Under the pieces are notes generated by a model that saw only the letters and a list, made by a program, of their open reading frames with translations, ran no database searches and had not been told where the DNA came from. 39,906 bases of DNA from CAVHIG01 sp963636105 (GTDB taxonomy: Bacteria; Bacillota; Clostridia; Peptostreptococcales; Anaerovoracaceae), in the NCBI GenBank assembly GCA_963636105.1, contig CAVHIG010000011.1:1-39906 (forward strand), read 5' to 3'. Each line of letters begins with the position of its first letter. The first letter of the stretch is position 1. Made by a program: the position numbers and the translations under genes. Of this stretch, positions 24,953 to 33,891 are shown one piece after another.

Positions 24953-25774
24953 TTAGTCTAAGGCTCTTGCGATACGGAGGAATTCCTCGTCTATCGGACC
25001 GCTGTACTCACTTATCTCATAAGTCTCAACGTTTCTGATTTGAGCCGCAAGACTTCCGTAGCTTTCAATAAGCTTATCGCGCACGGCAGCAGCTGCTTCC
25101 CGGTTCTCCGAGTAATAGCGCTCGCTAAGCTGCGCGATTTGTTTTTCTCTCGGCCAGGCTATGCGCTCCGTATGATGAGGCCAGCATAACCAGTCAAAGT
25201 ATTGGCTTTCGTGGCAGGAGGCGAGCTTTACCTTGAAATCCACCCTTTCATCGCTTATAGGGACTATGATATCCGGCTGATGAGGGTAAGGCCGCTTGAA
25301 ATCATCCGCCCAGTATATTATGCCGGGTGTGTCCTCAAGATACGGCGTATCCTCACAAATTTTCGGCACGGTAAGCAGGAAGGAAGCGTCCTGAAGCAGC
25401 AGAGACACATTTCTGTGGTCTGCATGATAATCATTTGGCCTGTTTGTTATTATGATATCCGGCGCAAATGTACGGATGTATCTTATCAGTCGCTCGCGCG
25501 CTTCAAGGCTGACCTGCAGCTGACCGTCGGGATAATCGAGTACATCGTAGCGCGCATCCAGAAGTCTTCCGCTCGCTGCCGCCTCACTGCGGCGCTGAAG
25601 GGAGACTTCCTCTCTCGTATGCTCGCTGTGGTAACTGCCCGCGCTTCCGTCTGTAACCGAAAGCAGCCTTACCTTCCAGCCCTTCTCGTGAAGCTTTGCA
25701 AGCAGGCCGCCGGTGTAGGTGTCGGCGTCATCCGGATGCGCCCCTATACTCAATATACGTTTTTCTGTCTTCAT
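24953..25774 (-). CDS. PIG-L/LmbE-family deacetylase
   Basis: The 273-residue protein has the zinc motif AHPDD (about 12-16) near the N terminus and a later HxxH-type motif (NDYHADHRN). Family members remove acetyl groups from N-acetylglucosamine-containing or similar substrates. The substrate here cannot be told from the sequence. A GTG at 25783 is in frame, but AAGGAG lies eight bases before the ATG at 25774, so that start is chosen. It lies downstream of the ctfB hairpin and may be a separate unit. Confidence 0.85.
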   Translation of the reverse strand: MKTEKRILSIGAHPDDADTYTGGLLAKLHEKGWKVRLLSVTDGSAGSYHSEHTREEVSLQRRSEAAASGRLLDARYDVLDYPDGQLQVSLEARERLIRYIRTFAPDIIITNRPNDYHADHRNVSLLLQDASFLLTVPKICEDTPYLEDTPGIIYWADDFKRPYPHQPDIIVPISDERVDFKVKLASCHESQYFDWLCWPHHTERIAWPREKQIAQLSERYYSENREAAAAVRDKLIESYGSLAAQIRNVETYEISEYSGPIDEEFLRIARALD

Positions 25775-25844
25775 TTCATACACTCCTTAAATAAAGCAAA
25801 TTCTTGCAAAAGACTCAGTTCCTCTCATGCCCCAAAACGCAAGT

Positions 25845-25877
25845 GTCCCGCAGCGAGGCGTATGCTCTCTGCGGGAC
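25845..25877 (-). terminator. Hairpin after ctfB
   Basis: GTCCCGCAG (25845-25853) pairs perfectly with CTGCGGGAC (25869-25877). The tract after it on the minus strand is only moderately T-rich (GCGTTTTGG), so termination may be partial. It is the only candidate end of the lysine operon before the PIG-L gene. Confidence 0.55.
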
Positions 25878-25915
25878 CATTTCAAAGTCTTTTAATACGC
25901 AGCGAGGCCGAGTCC

Positions 25916-26572
25916 TTACTCCTCTTCCATCGCCTTGAGATCCGGTGAAATGATGAGCTTGCAGCCTGTAGCCGCCTGGATTTCCTCCAGAGTATAATCC
26001 GGATGGAGCTCCTTGAGCACGATGCCCTCAGGAGTTACCTCCATAACGCCCATCTCAGTGATGATTTCGTCTACGCACTTCTCAGCAGTAAGCGGAAGCG
26101 AGCAAGCTTCCAGAATCTTATGAGCGCCCTTCTGGGTGTGGAGCATCACAATTATAACCTTCTTTGCGCCTACTACGAGGTCCATAGCGCCGCCCATGCC
26201 GGCTACCATCTTGCCCGGCACGATCCAGTTTGCGAGGTCACCATTCTGTGCTACTTCCATAGCTCCGAGTACTGTAATGTCCACATGTCCGCCTCTTACA
26301 AGGCCGAAGCTTGTGGATGTATCGAAGTAATTTACATGAGGCGCAGCAGTTACATACGCTCCGCCGGAGTTGATGATGTCTACATCTTCGCTGCCGGATT
26401 CCGCTACCGCATCCAGACCCGCAAATCCGTTTTCAGAATGTAATGTGACATGGATATCTGCCGGCAGATAGTTTGCTACCTGTGTCGGAAGTCCTATACC
26501 AAGATTTACGAAATCGCCGTCCTTAAATTCCTTTGCGCATCTCTTTGCAATTCTTGCCTTTAAATCTGCCAT
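25916..26572 (-). CDS. ctfB: Butyryl-CoA:acetoacetate CoA-transferase, beta subunit
   Basis: The 218-residue protein is a class I CoA-transferase beta subunit. The catalytic glutamate is E47 in the SENGFAG motif, preceded by VNLGIGLPTQVANYLP. With CtfA it moves CoA to acetoacetate, giving acetoacetyl-CoA and butyrate, a step late in lysine fermentation. In other hosts it may use acetate. It overlaps ctfA by 13 bases, with a GAAGGAGAAGG site inside the end of ctfA, so translation is probably coupled. It closes the lysine operon. The symbols atoA/atoD are also used for this pair. Confidence 0.93.
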   Translation of the reverse strand: MADLKARIAKRCAKEFKDGDFVNLGIGLPTQVANYLPADIHVTLHSENGFAGLDAVAESGSEDVDIINSGGAYVTAAPHVNYFDTSTSFGLVRGGHVDITVLGAMEVAQNGDLANWIVPGKMVAGMGGAMDLVVGAKKVIIVMLHTQKGAHKILEACSLPLTAEKCVDEIITEMGVMEVTPEGIVLKELHPDYTLEEIQAATGCKLIISPDLKAMEEE

Positions 26573-27273
26573 TTTCCTTCTCCTTCCACTATCGCATCTA
26601 CTACTACACCTGATACAACAAATTTGTCAGCTTCTTCTTCCGCAATGTCTACAAGCTTTTCTGTTGCGAGTATCACATGGTCTGCTGCCGTAGCCATTAC
26701 ATAATTGAAGTTTTTCGTAGCCTTTGAGCACATGAAGTTTCCGAATTTGTCGCATACAGAAGCTCTTACAAGCGCCACATCCGCGTGGAGCGGCATCTCA
26801 AGCAGATACTTCTTTCCCTCAAGAGTGAGGACCTGCTTTTCTCTTCCGAGCTCATCAAATTCAGTCTCCATAGGAGTACCTACACCGGTTGGAGTGAGTA
26901 CACCGCCCAGGCCGTAGCCTGCTGCTCTGATCTTCTCCGCAAGGGTACCCTGCGGAACGAGCGTGCACTTGAGAGTTCCCGCCATCATGCCCTGTCCGAT
27001 AAGCGGATTCATACCTACGTGGGAAGCGATGATGTGATCTATCATGCCCTTCTCAAGCAGCTTTCCTATGCCTCTTGCTGTCGTTGCGCCATATGTGCCT
27101 ACAGGCAGGCCACCGTCATTTCCTATTACTGTCAGGTGCTGTACACCTTTTTCAACCAAGGCGTCGATAAGAACCTCAGGAGTACCTGTCCCGAGGAAAC
27201 CGCCGATCATTATAGTCATGCCATCTTCTATGCATGCTACGGCCTCTTTCGCTGTTTTAATTTTGTCGATCAT
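26560..27273 (-). CDS. ctfA: Butyryl-CoA:acetoacetate CoA-transferase, alpha subunit
   Basis: The 237-residue protein is the alpha subunit of the class I CoA-transferase. The CoA-binding GGFLGTGTPE motif is near residue 25 and the later glycine-rich GVGTPME region is present. The frame is open to 27297, but the ATG at 27273 with AAGGA ahead is chosen because the upstream ATG has no ribosome site. It lies 108 bases after kamE. The gap has no sigma-54 site that I can see, so it is probably transcribed from the kdd promoter. Its product acts on acetoacetate released by the missing Kce enzyme. Confidence 0.92.
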   Translation of the reverse strand: MIDKIKTAKEAVACIEDGMTIMIGGFLGTGTPEVLIDALVEKGVQHLTVIGNDGGLPVGTYGATTARGIGKLLEKGMIDHIIASHVGMNPLIGQGMMAGTLKCTLVPQGTLAEKIRAAGYGLGGVLTPTGVGTPMETEFDELGREKQVLTLEGKKYLLEMPLHADVALVRASVCDKFGNFMCSKATKNFNYVMATAADHVILATEKLVDIAEEEADKFVVSGVVVDAIVEGEGKWQI

Positions 27274-27381
27274 AGCAAAACTCTTCCTTTCTACCATACT
27301 TTCATGGTATACACTTTGCGAATTTAAACATTTGCATTACACGAAATTGTCGCAACATATGACAGTTATGAGACAATTTTA

Positions 27382-28173
27382 TTATTTTGTCAATGGATTC
27401 TTCTCAATCCAGCCCCTCTTTACGATTTCTGTCAATACGAAGGATGCTACATGTTCCGCATAGCAATGCGGGCCAAAGCCTGCGTCATAGCCGAGCTCCT
27501 GAGCAAGCTCATGGGAAATTCTCGGGCCGCCGCATACCAGGATAACCTTGTCGCGTATGCCCTCTGCCTCCATAAGCTCTACCATATTTGTCAAATTCTG
27601 AATATGGATGTCCTTCTGAGTAACTGTCTGGGATACGAGTATCGCGTCGGCTCCTACTTCTATAGCCTTTGCGATCAGCACCTCATTTGGCACCTGGGAT
27701 CCCATATTTATAGCCTCTACGCCTTCGAATCTCTCGAGTCCAAAGTGACCGTGGAAGCCCTTCATATTCATAATAGCGTCGATGCCTACAGTATGCGCAT
27801 CCGAGCCTGTGGAAGCGCCTACCATTACGACCTTGCGCTTGATATTGTCCTTTATATACTGACCGCAAGCCACTCTGTCCATGATCTCCACGTCTACCTT
27901 CGTAACCTTGATAGTCGTATAGTCCACGGTGTGCTGGCACTTTCCATATACTACAAAGAATGTGAATCCGCCGCCCATATCCTTTGAATATACTACGTTT
28001 GGCTCATCGAGGCCCATCTTTCTTACAAGCACCTTTGCGGCCTCAGACGCTTCCTCGCCGTAAGGAACAGGCAGTGTAAATGCCAGCTCCATCATACCGT
28101 CATTCATAGTGTCGCCATAAGGCTTTACCTTTGTCAAATCAACCTTTGATGTTGCAGTATTACAAGCTGTCAT
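27382..28173 (-). CDS. kamE: Lysine 5,6-aminomutase, beta subunit
   Basis: The 263-residue subunit binds adenosylcobalamin. Residues 124-130 (SDAHTVG) form the DxHxxG motif, with H127 as cobalt ligand. K138 (NMKG) matches the PLP-binding lysine, both shifted by the same six residues from the Clostridium sticklandii enzyme. The B12 domain ends with the expected CGGPRISHE region. With KamD it moves the terminal amino group of beta-lysine from C6 to C5, giving 3,5-diaminohexanoate. Its ATG overlaps the kamD stop (TAATG). Confidence 0.96.
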   Translation of the reverse strand: MTACNTATSKVDLTKVKPYGDTMNDGMMELAFTLPVPYGEEASEAAKVLVRKMGLDEPNVVYSKDMGGGFTFFVVYGKCQHTVDYTTIKVTKVDVEIMDRVACGQYIKDNIKRKVVMVGASTGSDAHTVGIDAIMNMKGFHGHFGLERFEGVEAINMGSQVPNEVLIAKAIEVGADAILVSQTVTQKDIHIQNLTNMVELMEAEGIRDKVILVCGGPRISHELAQELGYDAGFGPHCYAEHVASFVLTEIVKRGWIEKNPLTK

Positions 28174-29729
28174 TATTCTGCACCTCCTAACATAAGCGGA
28201 ATGAACGGATTGAAGTATTTGTCGTCCTTTGTAGTCACGCCCTCAAGACCCTTGCCGCCGTCTCTCGGACGCTTTACTCCGCCAAACTTACCCTGCTCGA
28301 TAGTGGAGAAAAGTCCTTCCTTCTCTATGTCGTGGAGCAGCTTATTTGCCTCGTCCAGTACAAACTGCGCTCTCTTCTGGATGATGCCGTCAGCCTTGAA
28401 CTCGACCTCGTCTCCGATGTTTCTGCAATTATTGAAGATGTATGACGCATTCTCTATTGACAGATATCTGTCGTGCATATGCGGCGTATGGATAGCCTCT
28501 GTAAGCATTCCGAGAAGCTGTATCGACTGACCCGACCATACCGAAATAAGATTGAAGAGCGCGTCCTGAATATGTCCGCGGAAGATATTTCCTGTCATAA
28601 ACTTTGTAGGCGGCATGTACTTCAGGCAAGCCTTCGGGAAGATTTCCCTGGCCATAACTGCCTGCGCGAGCTCATACAGGAAGCCGTTTTCGATATCCGG
28701 ATCCATCTCAAATGCGTGACCGAGACCCATCTGCTCTTCCTTTACATTTGCGATGACCGCAAACTGCTCATTTATAAACTGCGAAGCCAGTACCGTATGC
28801 GCTGCTTCATATGCGTCGTCCGTCGTCAAATAGTTGTCCTCGCCGGAATTGAAGATGATATCGCAATATCCGATGATAACTCTTGAGAAGTACTGGTCCA
28901 CGAGAGTCCTCTGCATATTGATATCTCTGAAAAGTATGCCGTAAATTGCGTCATTCAGCATTACGTCGAGTCTTTCAATCGCGCCCATCGCGGCGATTTC
29001 AGGCATGCACATACCGGATGAGTAGTTGCAAAGTCTGATATATCTGCCTACCTCTTCTCCTACCTCGTCGAGAGCCTTTCTCATGATGCGGAAATTTTCT
29101 TGTGTAGCGTATGTGCCGCCGAAGCCCTCTGTCGTAGGTCCGTAAGGCACGTAGTCAAGGAGCGACTGAGCAGTCGTTCTGATTACGGCGATTACATCCG
29201 CGCCCTGTCTTGCGGCAGCCTGAGCCTGTACAACGTCCTCGTAGATATTTCCTGTAGCTACGATTACATAGAGATAAGGTCTCCTGCCCTCTCCAAGCGT
29301 AGCCAGATATTCGTTTCTCTTTGCTGTCTGAGCCTTTATCTTCTTGAGTGCCGCGTGTACAGCAGGCATTATCTTTGCTTCTGCCTCTGCAGGCGATACT
29401 GTAGGAAGCTTTGTGATGTCAAGCTCTCCGGCAGCCATCTTCTCCGCGATCTGCTGAGGCTCAAGGCCTGTCTGAATCATGGCATTTCCCATCCAGAATG
29501 CTACACCTGAAGAAAGGCCGCCCGCATCCTTTATTTGATCCACAACTACATTTGGCAGCGGTGTCTCCACATCGTCGATTCCATCTACGCCAAGCAATCT
29601 CAGGATGGTTCTCTCAGTACTTACCGTAGTATGCACATCGATAAACTCCTGCATGCTCTTTGCGATGTTTGCGGCGCAAGAACGTGCACTGTCTATTTTT
29701 TTCGGATCAAGATTTAATTTACTTTTCAT
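28173..29729 (-). CDS. kamD: Lysine 5,6-aminomutase, alpha subunit
   Basis: The 518-residue subunit holds most of the PLP-binding TIM barrel of the D-lysine/beta-lysine 5,6-aminomutase. It starts MKSKLNLDPKKIDSARSCA, contains YGPTTEGFGGTYATQENFRIM and LISVWSGQSIQLLGMLTEA, and has the normal family length. It is cytoplasmic and works only with KamE and adenosylcobalamin. The gene begins 11 bases after kamC and ends in a one-base overlap with kamE, so all three are co-translated. The ATG follows GAGAAAAGGATG. Confidence 0.96.
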   Translation of the reverse strand: MKSKLNLDPKKIDSARSCAANIAKSMQEFIDVHTTVSTERTILRLLGVDGIDDVETPLPNVVVDQIKDAGGLSSGVAFWMGNAMIQTGLEPQQIAEKMAAGELDITKLPTVSPAEAEAKIMPAVHAALKKIKAQTAKRNEYLATLGEGRRPYLYVIVATGNIYEDVVQAQAAARQGADVIAVIRTTAQSLLDYVPYGPTTEGFGGTYATQENFRIMRKALDEVGEEVGRYIRLCNYSSGMCMPEIAAMGAIERLDVMLNDAIYGILFRDINMQRTLVDQYFSRVIIGYCDIIFNSGEDNYLTTDDAYEAAHTVLASQFINEQFAVIANVKEEQMGLGHAFEMDPDIENGFLYELAQAVMAREIFPKACLKYMPPTKFMTGNIFRGHIQDALFNLISVWSGQSIQLLGMLTEAIHTPHMHDRYLSIENASYIFNNCRNIGDEVEFKADGIIQKRAQFVLDEANKLLHDIEKEGLFSTIEQGKFGGVKRPRDGGKGLEGVTTKDDKYFNPFIPLMLGGAE

Positions 29730-29740
29730 CCTTTTCTCCT

Positions 29741-31384
29741 TTATTTTATATAAGCTTTAGCATTTTCGATTATCTCAGCGGGAATGCCCAACATCCGCGC
29801 AATATTCAGGGCATCCTTTGGAATTTCGCTGTCTGTACCCACCTCGTACAGACGATAATCCATATACTTTGATATAATATTTATTCGTTCTTTTCTGTTT
29901 GCGTATCTGATTTCACTGTTCAGCTTATCGAAATCCGCGCCTGCAAGTCCGACAACCTGCATATTTTTCACACCGGCGCTTTCTGTAACAGTTTCAAAAT
30001 GTGTGGTAAGAAGCGTAATATACGGTTTTTGCTTCAGAAAATCCACAATGCTTTTTGTAAGAGCCATTCCCTCGACCGGATTTGTTCCGCTTGCTATCTC
30101 ATCTATCAGCAGGAGGGAGCGGTCTTTACTATTGTCAAGGATTTCTTTGAGTTCTTCCATTTCAGAGCCGAAGCTGGATAAGCCTCTCTCCAGAGATTGG
30201 CTGTCGCCTATAAGAATTTGCATATAATTTGAGAGTCCGATGCGTGCCCTTTTGCACGGTACGAAAAATCCGTACTGCGCGAGCATGGGCACAAGGCCGG
30301 CAAGCCTTAGGGATACTGTTTTGCCCCCCATATTTGCCCCTGTGATGCACGTCACTCCGTCCTTCAATTTGATGCTCACAGGGCAGTATTCCTTACCCTT
30401 GGATTGAAGAATATCCTCTACCTGTAGATTCCTTCCTTCTTCTATCTCAATTACATGCTCATCTACGATCTCCGGTTTTACGCAATTATGCTTTTTTGCA
30501 TATATCGCCTTTGCGAGAGCAAAATCCAATTTTCCGATCCTTCGGCAATTTTCCAAAAGAAGCTCTGCCTTTTCGTAAATCCTTTTTGACAAGTCTTCTC
30601 TGACCAGCAGCTCTTCATCGTCTATCTGCCCGTTCAGAACCTCTTCTTCCTTCACAAGCGCATAGACCTCGTCGCTGCTCCTAAGCTCAAATACCTTGGA
30701 TACGTAATCCTCCTCGCTTTGTACAAGCTCCGGTATTTCGCTGACCTTCTCCAGCATAGCTTTGTCGGATTTAGAGACTGCAAGGTCAAATTTTGGCGTA
30801 AGCATCACGCCATATGTGTGTTTTATATATTCCTTTTGTGCTTTTTTGCTGCGTCTTATCGAAAGCTCAAGCTCTCTCTTTTTCACCCGAAGAGAGGCGA
30901 GCTTTTCTGAAAATTCATCGTAAATATAGAAGGTATTGAGTCGGTCGCCTCTGGGATCAAGCATGTCGAGCACAGCATCCGTGTCCTCGAGCAAATATTC
31001 CTGAGGAAGCTCTGCCTTTAGCTTCTCAATCAGTAGTCTTTGCATCCGCATCTTGAGAAGCATGCCCTTGATTTCGAAGAGCTCCACCACGGACAGAGCG
31101 TTTTTCCCGCTTCTATCCACCGTGTAGCCGATCTCCTTCATTTCCATGAAATTCTGGAGGATGAGATCCACCGTCTTTTCATCCGTGTTCAATACCTCAA
31201 ATATCTTATCTATCTTGTCCAGCTCATGCCGCAGCTCTTCCTCCTGTCCCGGATAAAAAGGCTTTTGTTCCTTGATAAGCGTCCGTCCGAAAGGTGTGAT
31301 GATGTTTATGGATTGGAGCACGTACTCAAGCCCCGTTTGGTTTCTCGTTTTTATGTTTGAAAGTCTTCTGTTTGAAACCGTCAT
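29741..31384 (-). CDS. kamC: MutS-related ATPase of the lysine fermentation cluster
   Basis: The 547-residue protein has an N-terminal helical lever/core region (1-330) and a C-terminal MutS-type ATPase. Walker A is GANMGGKT (349-356), the signature follows near 395-408 (QSLERGLSSFGSEMEEL), Walker B is LLLIDE (424-429) and the switch His is near 462 (LLTTHFE). It lacks the MutS mismatch-reading domain. Such a gene sits beside aminomutase genes in known lysine fermenters, including Fusobacterium, but its role is not established. Reactivating the B12 enzyme has been proposed by analogy with other reactivases. kamD follows 11 bases later. Confidence 0.85.
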   Translation of the reverse strand: MTVSNRRLSNIKTRNQTGLEYVLQSINIITPFGRTLIKEQKPFYPGQEEELRHELDKIDKIFEVLNTDEKTVDLILQNFMEMKEIGYTVDRSGKNALSVVELFEIKGMLLKMRMQRLLIEKLKAELPQEYLLEDTDAVLDMLDPRGDRLNTFYIYDEFSEKLASLRVKKRELELSIRRSKKAQKEYIKHTYGVMLTPKFDLAVSKSDKAMLEKVSEIPELVQSEEDYVSKVFELRSSDEVYALVKEEEVLNGQIDDEELLVREDLSKRIYEKAELLLENCRRIGKLDFALAKAIYAKKHNCVKPEIVDEHVIEIEEGRNLQVEDILQSKGKEYCPVSIKLKDGVTCITGANMGGKTVSLRLAGLVPMLAQYGFFVPCKRARIGLSNYMQILIGDSQSLERGLSSFGSEMEELKEILDNSKDRSLLLIDEIASGTNPVEGMALTKSIVDFLKQKPYITLLTTHFETVTESAGVKNMQVVGLAGADFDKLNSEIRYANRKERINIISKYMDYRLYEVGTDSEIPKDALNIARMLGIPAEIIENAKAYIK

Positions 31385-31462
31385 TTTTTTGTCCTTTCGA
31401 AAATTTGCCCTGGCATCGCTTTATCTAAGCTTTGCCTAATCTGAAACATTCTGTAAGAAATA

Positions 31463-32476
31463 CTACAACCTTACATCTATCACAGGGATATGAGGAATCA
31501 TGGCGCTCATGGCGTCCAAAAGCTCCTTATGATCAAAGGAATATCCTCCCGGCGCCCACGGATTTACTGTCACCGCCGCCACCGTTATATTCCTCAATAC
31601 ACTCACTCTAAGGCCTTTTTTTCTAAGCTGCTGCCATGCTGTACTATCGATAAAAATTTTTGTCGGATCCTTTAAGATAAGCCTTGTCCTTTTGAATTTT
31701 GCCGGATGTATGTCCGAAAGCACGCTCATCGTCAAAGCTCCCGGTATATAGAGATAATCCGTATTTTCGTCTATCGCATCATCTATGAAGCGCCCTGCTC
31801 CAAGGCCAGTCTTAAGGTCAAGTGCGCAAAGCCCATCGCCCTTCACAAGGAGCATTTTTTCCCTGCCCTCTTCCGAAAGCCGCGCGCGCAAGGTCTCATC
31901 CTCAAGCACGGGAAGCTCATAGAGCCCCACGACATGCGCCGTTTCCTCGACAACCTTCTTCATACTCCGGGAGAGCACCGCGCCCGTAGCCAGAATTATG
32001 GCGTCCGAGGTCTCCGGTGATGCTATGGATTTTCGGTCTATCGCGCCGTCTATAAGCACCAGCTCCGCGCCCAGCTGCCTCATATCCTCACACATTTTCT
32101 TGTGGTCCGCCGTCGTCACGGGGCCAGCAATCTGCACATAGCCGCTGTCTGCGACTCTGCACAGCATAGTGTCGCCTATCGAGGTATGATATTTGGTCAT
32201 GCGCAGGATTTCAAGCCCCGCCTCCGCCAAATCGTAAAGCTGCGTCGGTACGGATACTATGGTGCCGGCATCGAGATAAACCTTTGGTTTTTCTGTGCCG
32301 GTGACAAGGTCTTGCGTCTCGCCGTCTCTGCCGGTAGAGGTGATGCCGAGCACCATCCCCTCGTCCATAGCCTCTTCTATGAAGTAATTCAAGGCTGTCG
32401 TCTTGCCCGAATTCTTGGCCATACCTACTATGGATATCGTCTTGTATTTTTGTCCCAGGTCATATAGCAGGCTCAT
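31463..32476 (-). CDS. kamB: P-loop protein of the lysine fermentation cluster
   Basis: The 337-residue protein starts MSLLYDLGQKYKTISIVG and has a Walker A motif (GMAKNSGKT, about 18-26). Later segments include LVLIDGAIDRKSIASPE, which resembles MobB/dethiobiotin-synthetase-like P-loop folds. The frame is open to 32530, but the ATG at 32476 after GGAGATAAG is preferred. It is always found near kamA and kamC in known lysine clusters. Its function is unknown, and an accessory role for the aminomutases is inference. It lies 123 bases after kamA and 78 before kamC. Confidence 0.8.
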   Translation of the reverse strand: MSLLYDLGQKYKTISIVGMAKNSGKTTALNYFIEEAMDEGMVLGITSTGRDGETQDLVTGTEKPKVYLDAGTIVSVPTQLYDLAEAGLEILRMTKYHTSIGDTMLCRVADSGYVQIAGPVTTADHKKMCEDMRQLGAELVLIDGAIDRKSIASPETSDAIILATGAVLSRSMKKVVEETAHVVGLYELPVLEDETLRARLSEEGREKMLLVKGDGLCALDLKTGLGAGRFIDDAIDENTDYLYIPGALTMSVLSDIHPAKFKRTRLILKDPTKIFIDSTAWQQLRKKGLRVSVLRNITVAAVTVNPWAPGGYSFDHKELLDAMSAMIPHIPVIDVRL

Positions 32477-32599
32477 TGTGGTCTTATCTCCATTTCTTAA
32501 AAAGCTTGAGCTGCCCATCGCCCAAAGCAAAGGGATAGAAGCAGCTCTGTTTCAATGTTTCAATCGGCGGGATAGAATATACCCCGCCTGACTTAAAAT

Positions 32600-33859
32600 T
32601 TATTTTTTATTTCTCTCGTGACGAAGGAGTCCGTTTGGCTCCATTGCCAGTCTCTCGCCCTGTGCAAGACCTGCTACGCCCTCATAGCGGTAGCCCTCTA
32701 TGTCCTTGCAGCCCTCATAGCTGCACTGCATAGGAGGAAGTCCTACAGGCTCTGTGTAAGTGGTGATGACACCCTCGTAGTTTCTCAGTATAATCTTGCT
32801 TGGAGTCTGCGAGATTACATACTGAGGCATTACAGGAGTCTTGCCGCCGCCGCCAGGAGCGTCGATTACGAATGTAGGCACCGCGTAGCCGGATGTGTGG
32901 CCTCTGAGTCCCTCAATGATTTCTATGCCCTTCGATACCGGCGTCCTGAAGTGCTCGATACCGAGTGAGAGGTCGCACTGATAGATGTAGTACGGTCTTA
33001 CTCTGTTTCTTACGAGCGCGTGCATGAGGTTTCTCATTACGTGCACATCGTCATTTACACCGCGGAGGAGTACGGACTGATTTCCGAGAGGGATACCAGC
33101 GTCAGCAAGCTTTCTGCAAGCTTCCTGTGCGTCCGGAGTCATTTCCTTCGGGTGGTTGAAATGAGTATTGAGCCAGATCGGGTGATACTTCTTGAGCATG
33201 TTTACAAGCTTGTCAGTTATTCTCATAGGCATAACTACAGGAGTTCTGGAGCCGAGTCTTACGATCTCTACATGAGGAATCTTACGAAGCTCGCTTATGA
33301 TGTACTCAAGTACCTCATCCTCTACGCAGAGGCAGTCTCCGCCTGAGAGGAGTACGTCTCTTACAACAGGAGTCTTTCTGATGTATTCGATGCACTTATT
33401 TATATCTTCCATGGATCTTGCGCCGTCAGTTTCGCCGGCAAGTCTTCTCCTTGTGCAGTGTCTGCAATACATTGAGCACTGGTCAGTGATAAGGAAAAGC
33501 ACTCTGTCAGGATATCTGTGAGTGAGTCCCGGTGCCGGTGAATCCTCATCCTCATGGAGAGGATCGAGCATGTCAGCCTCTGATCTGTGCATCTCCGCAA
33601 GTACAGGCACAGCCTGGCGTCTTACAGGATCAAGCGGATCGTCCGGATCTATAAGGGATGCGTAGTAAGGTGTGATACCTACTCTGAAGCCGCCCAAAAC
33701 CTTCTCTATATCTTCTCTTTCCTGAGGAGTAAGATTTACAATCTGCGCAATCTGATCTACAGTGTTGAGTCTGTTTGCAACCTGCCACTTCCAGTCATTC
33801 CACTGCTCATCAGTCACATCCTTGAAAAGAGGAATGTCCTTCCAATTTCTGATAGCCAT
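32600..33859 (-). CDS. kamA: L-lysine 2,3-aminomutase
   Basis: The 419-residue radical SAM enzyme converts L-lysine to L-beta-lysine, the first step of the pathway. The cluster cysteines are C128, C132 and C135 (CSMYCRHC). PLP lysine K340 lies in APGGGGKTPV. Substrate-binding D296 and D333 keep the same three-residue offset from the Clostridium subterminale enzyme. The C-terminal MQCSYEGCK cysteines probably bind zinc. An in-frame TTG two codons earlier is open, but the ATG at 33859 has AAGGAG eight bases ahead. It lies 32 bases after kdd. Confidence 0.97.
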   Translation of the reverse strand: MAIRNWKDIPLFKDVTDEQWNDWKWQVANRLNTVDQIAQIVNLTPQEREDIEKVLGGFRVGITPYYASLIDPDDPLDPVRRQAVPVLAEMHRSEADMLDPLHEDEDSPAPGLTHRYPDRVLFLITDQCSMYCRHCTRRRLAGETDGARSMEDINKCIEYIRKTPVVRDVLLSGGDCLCVEDEVLEYIISELRKIPHVEIVRLGSRTPVVMPMRITDKLVNMLKKYHPIWLNTHFNHPKEMTPDAQEACRKLADAGIPLGNQSVLLRGVNDDVHVMRNLMHALVRNRVRPYYIYQCDLSLGIEHFRTPVSKGIEIIEGLRGHTSGYAVPTFVIDAPGGGGKTPVMPQYVISQTPSKIILRNYEGVITTYTEPVGLPPMQCSYEGCKDIEGYRYEGVAGLAQGERLAMEPNGLLRHERNKK

Positions 33860-33891
33860 TTTCAAATCTCCTTTTTCGTTTTATGTAGCGA

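Noticed and set aside
27274..27381. Separate sigma-54 promoter in front of ctfA
   Set aside because: The nearest match (around 27355) has the wrong spacing between the two elements.
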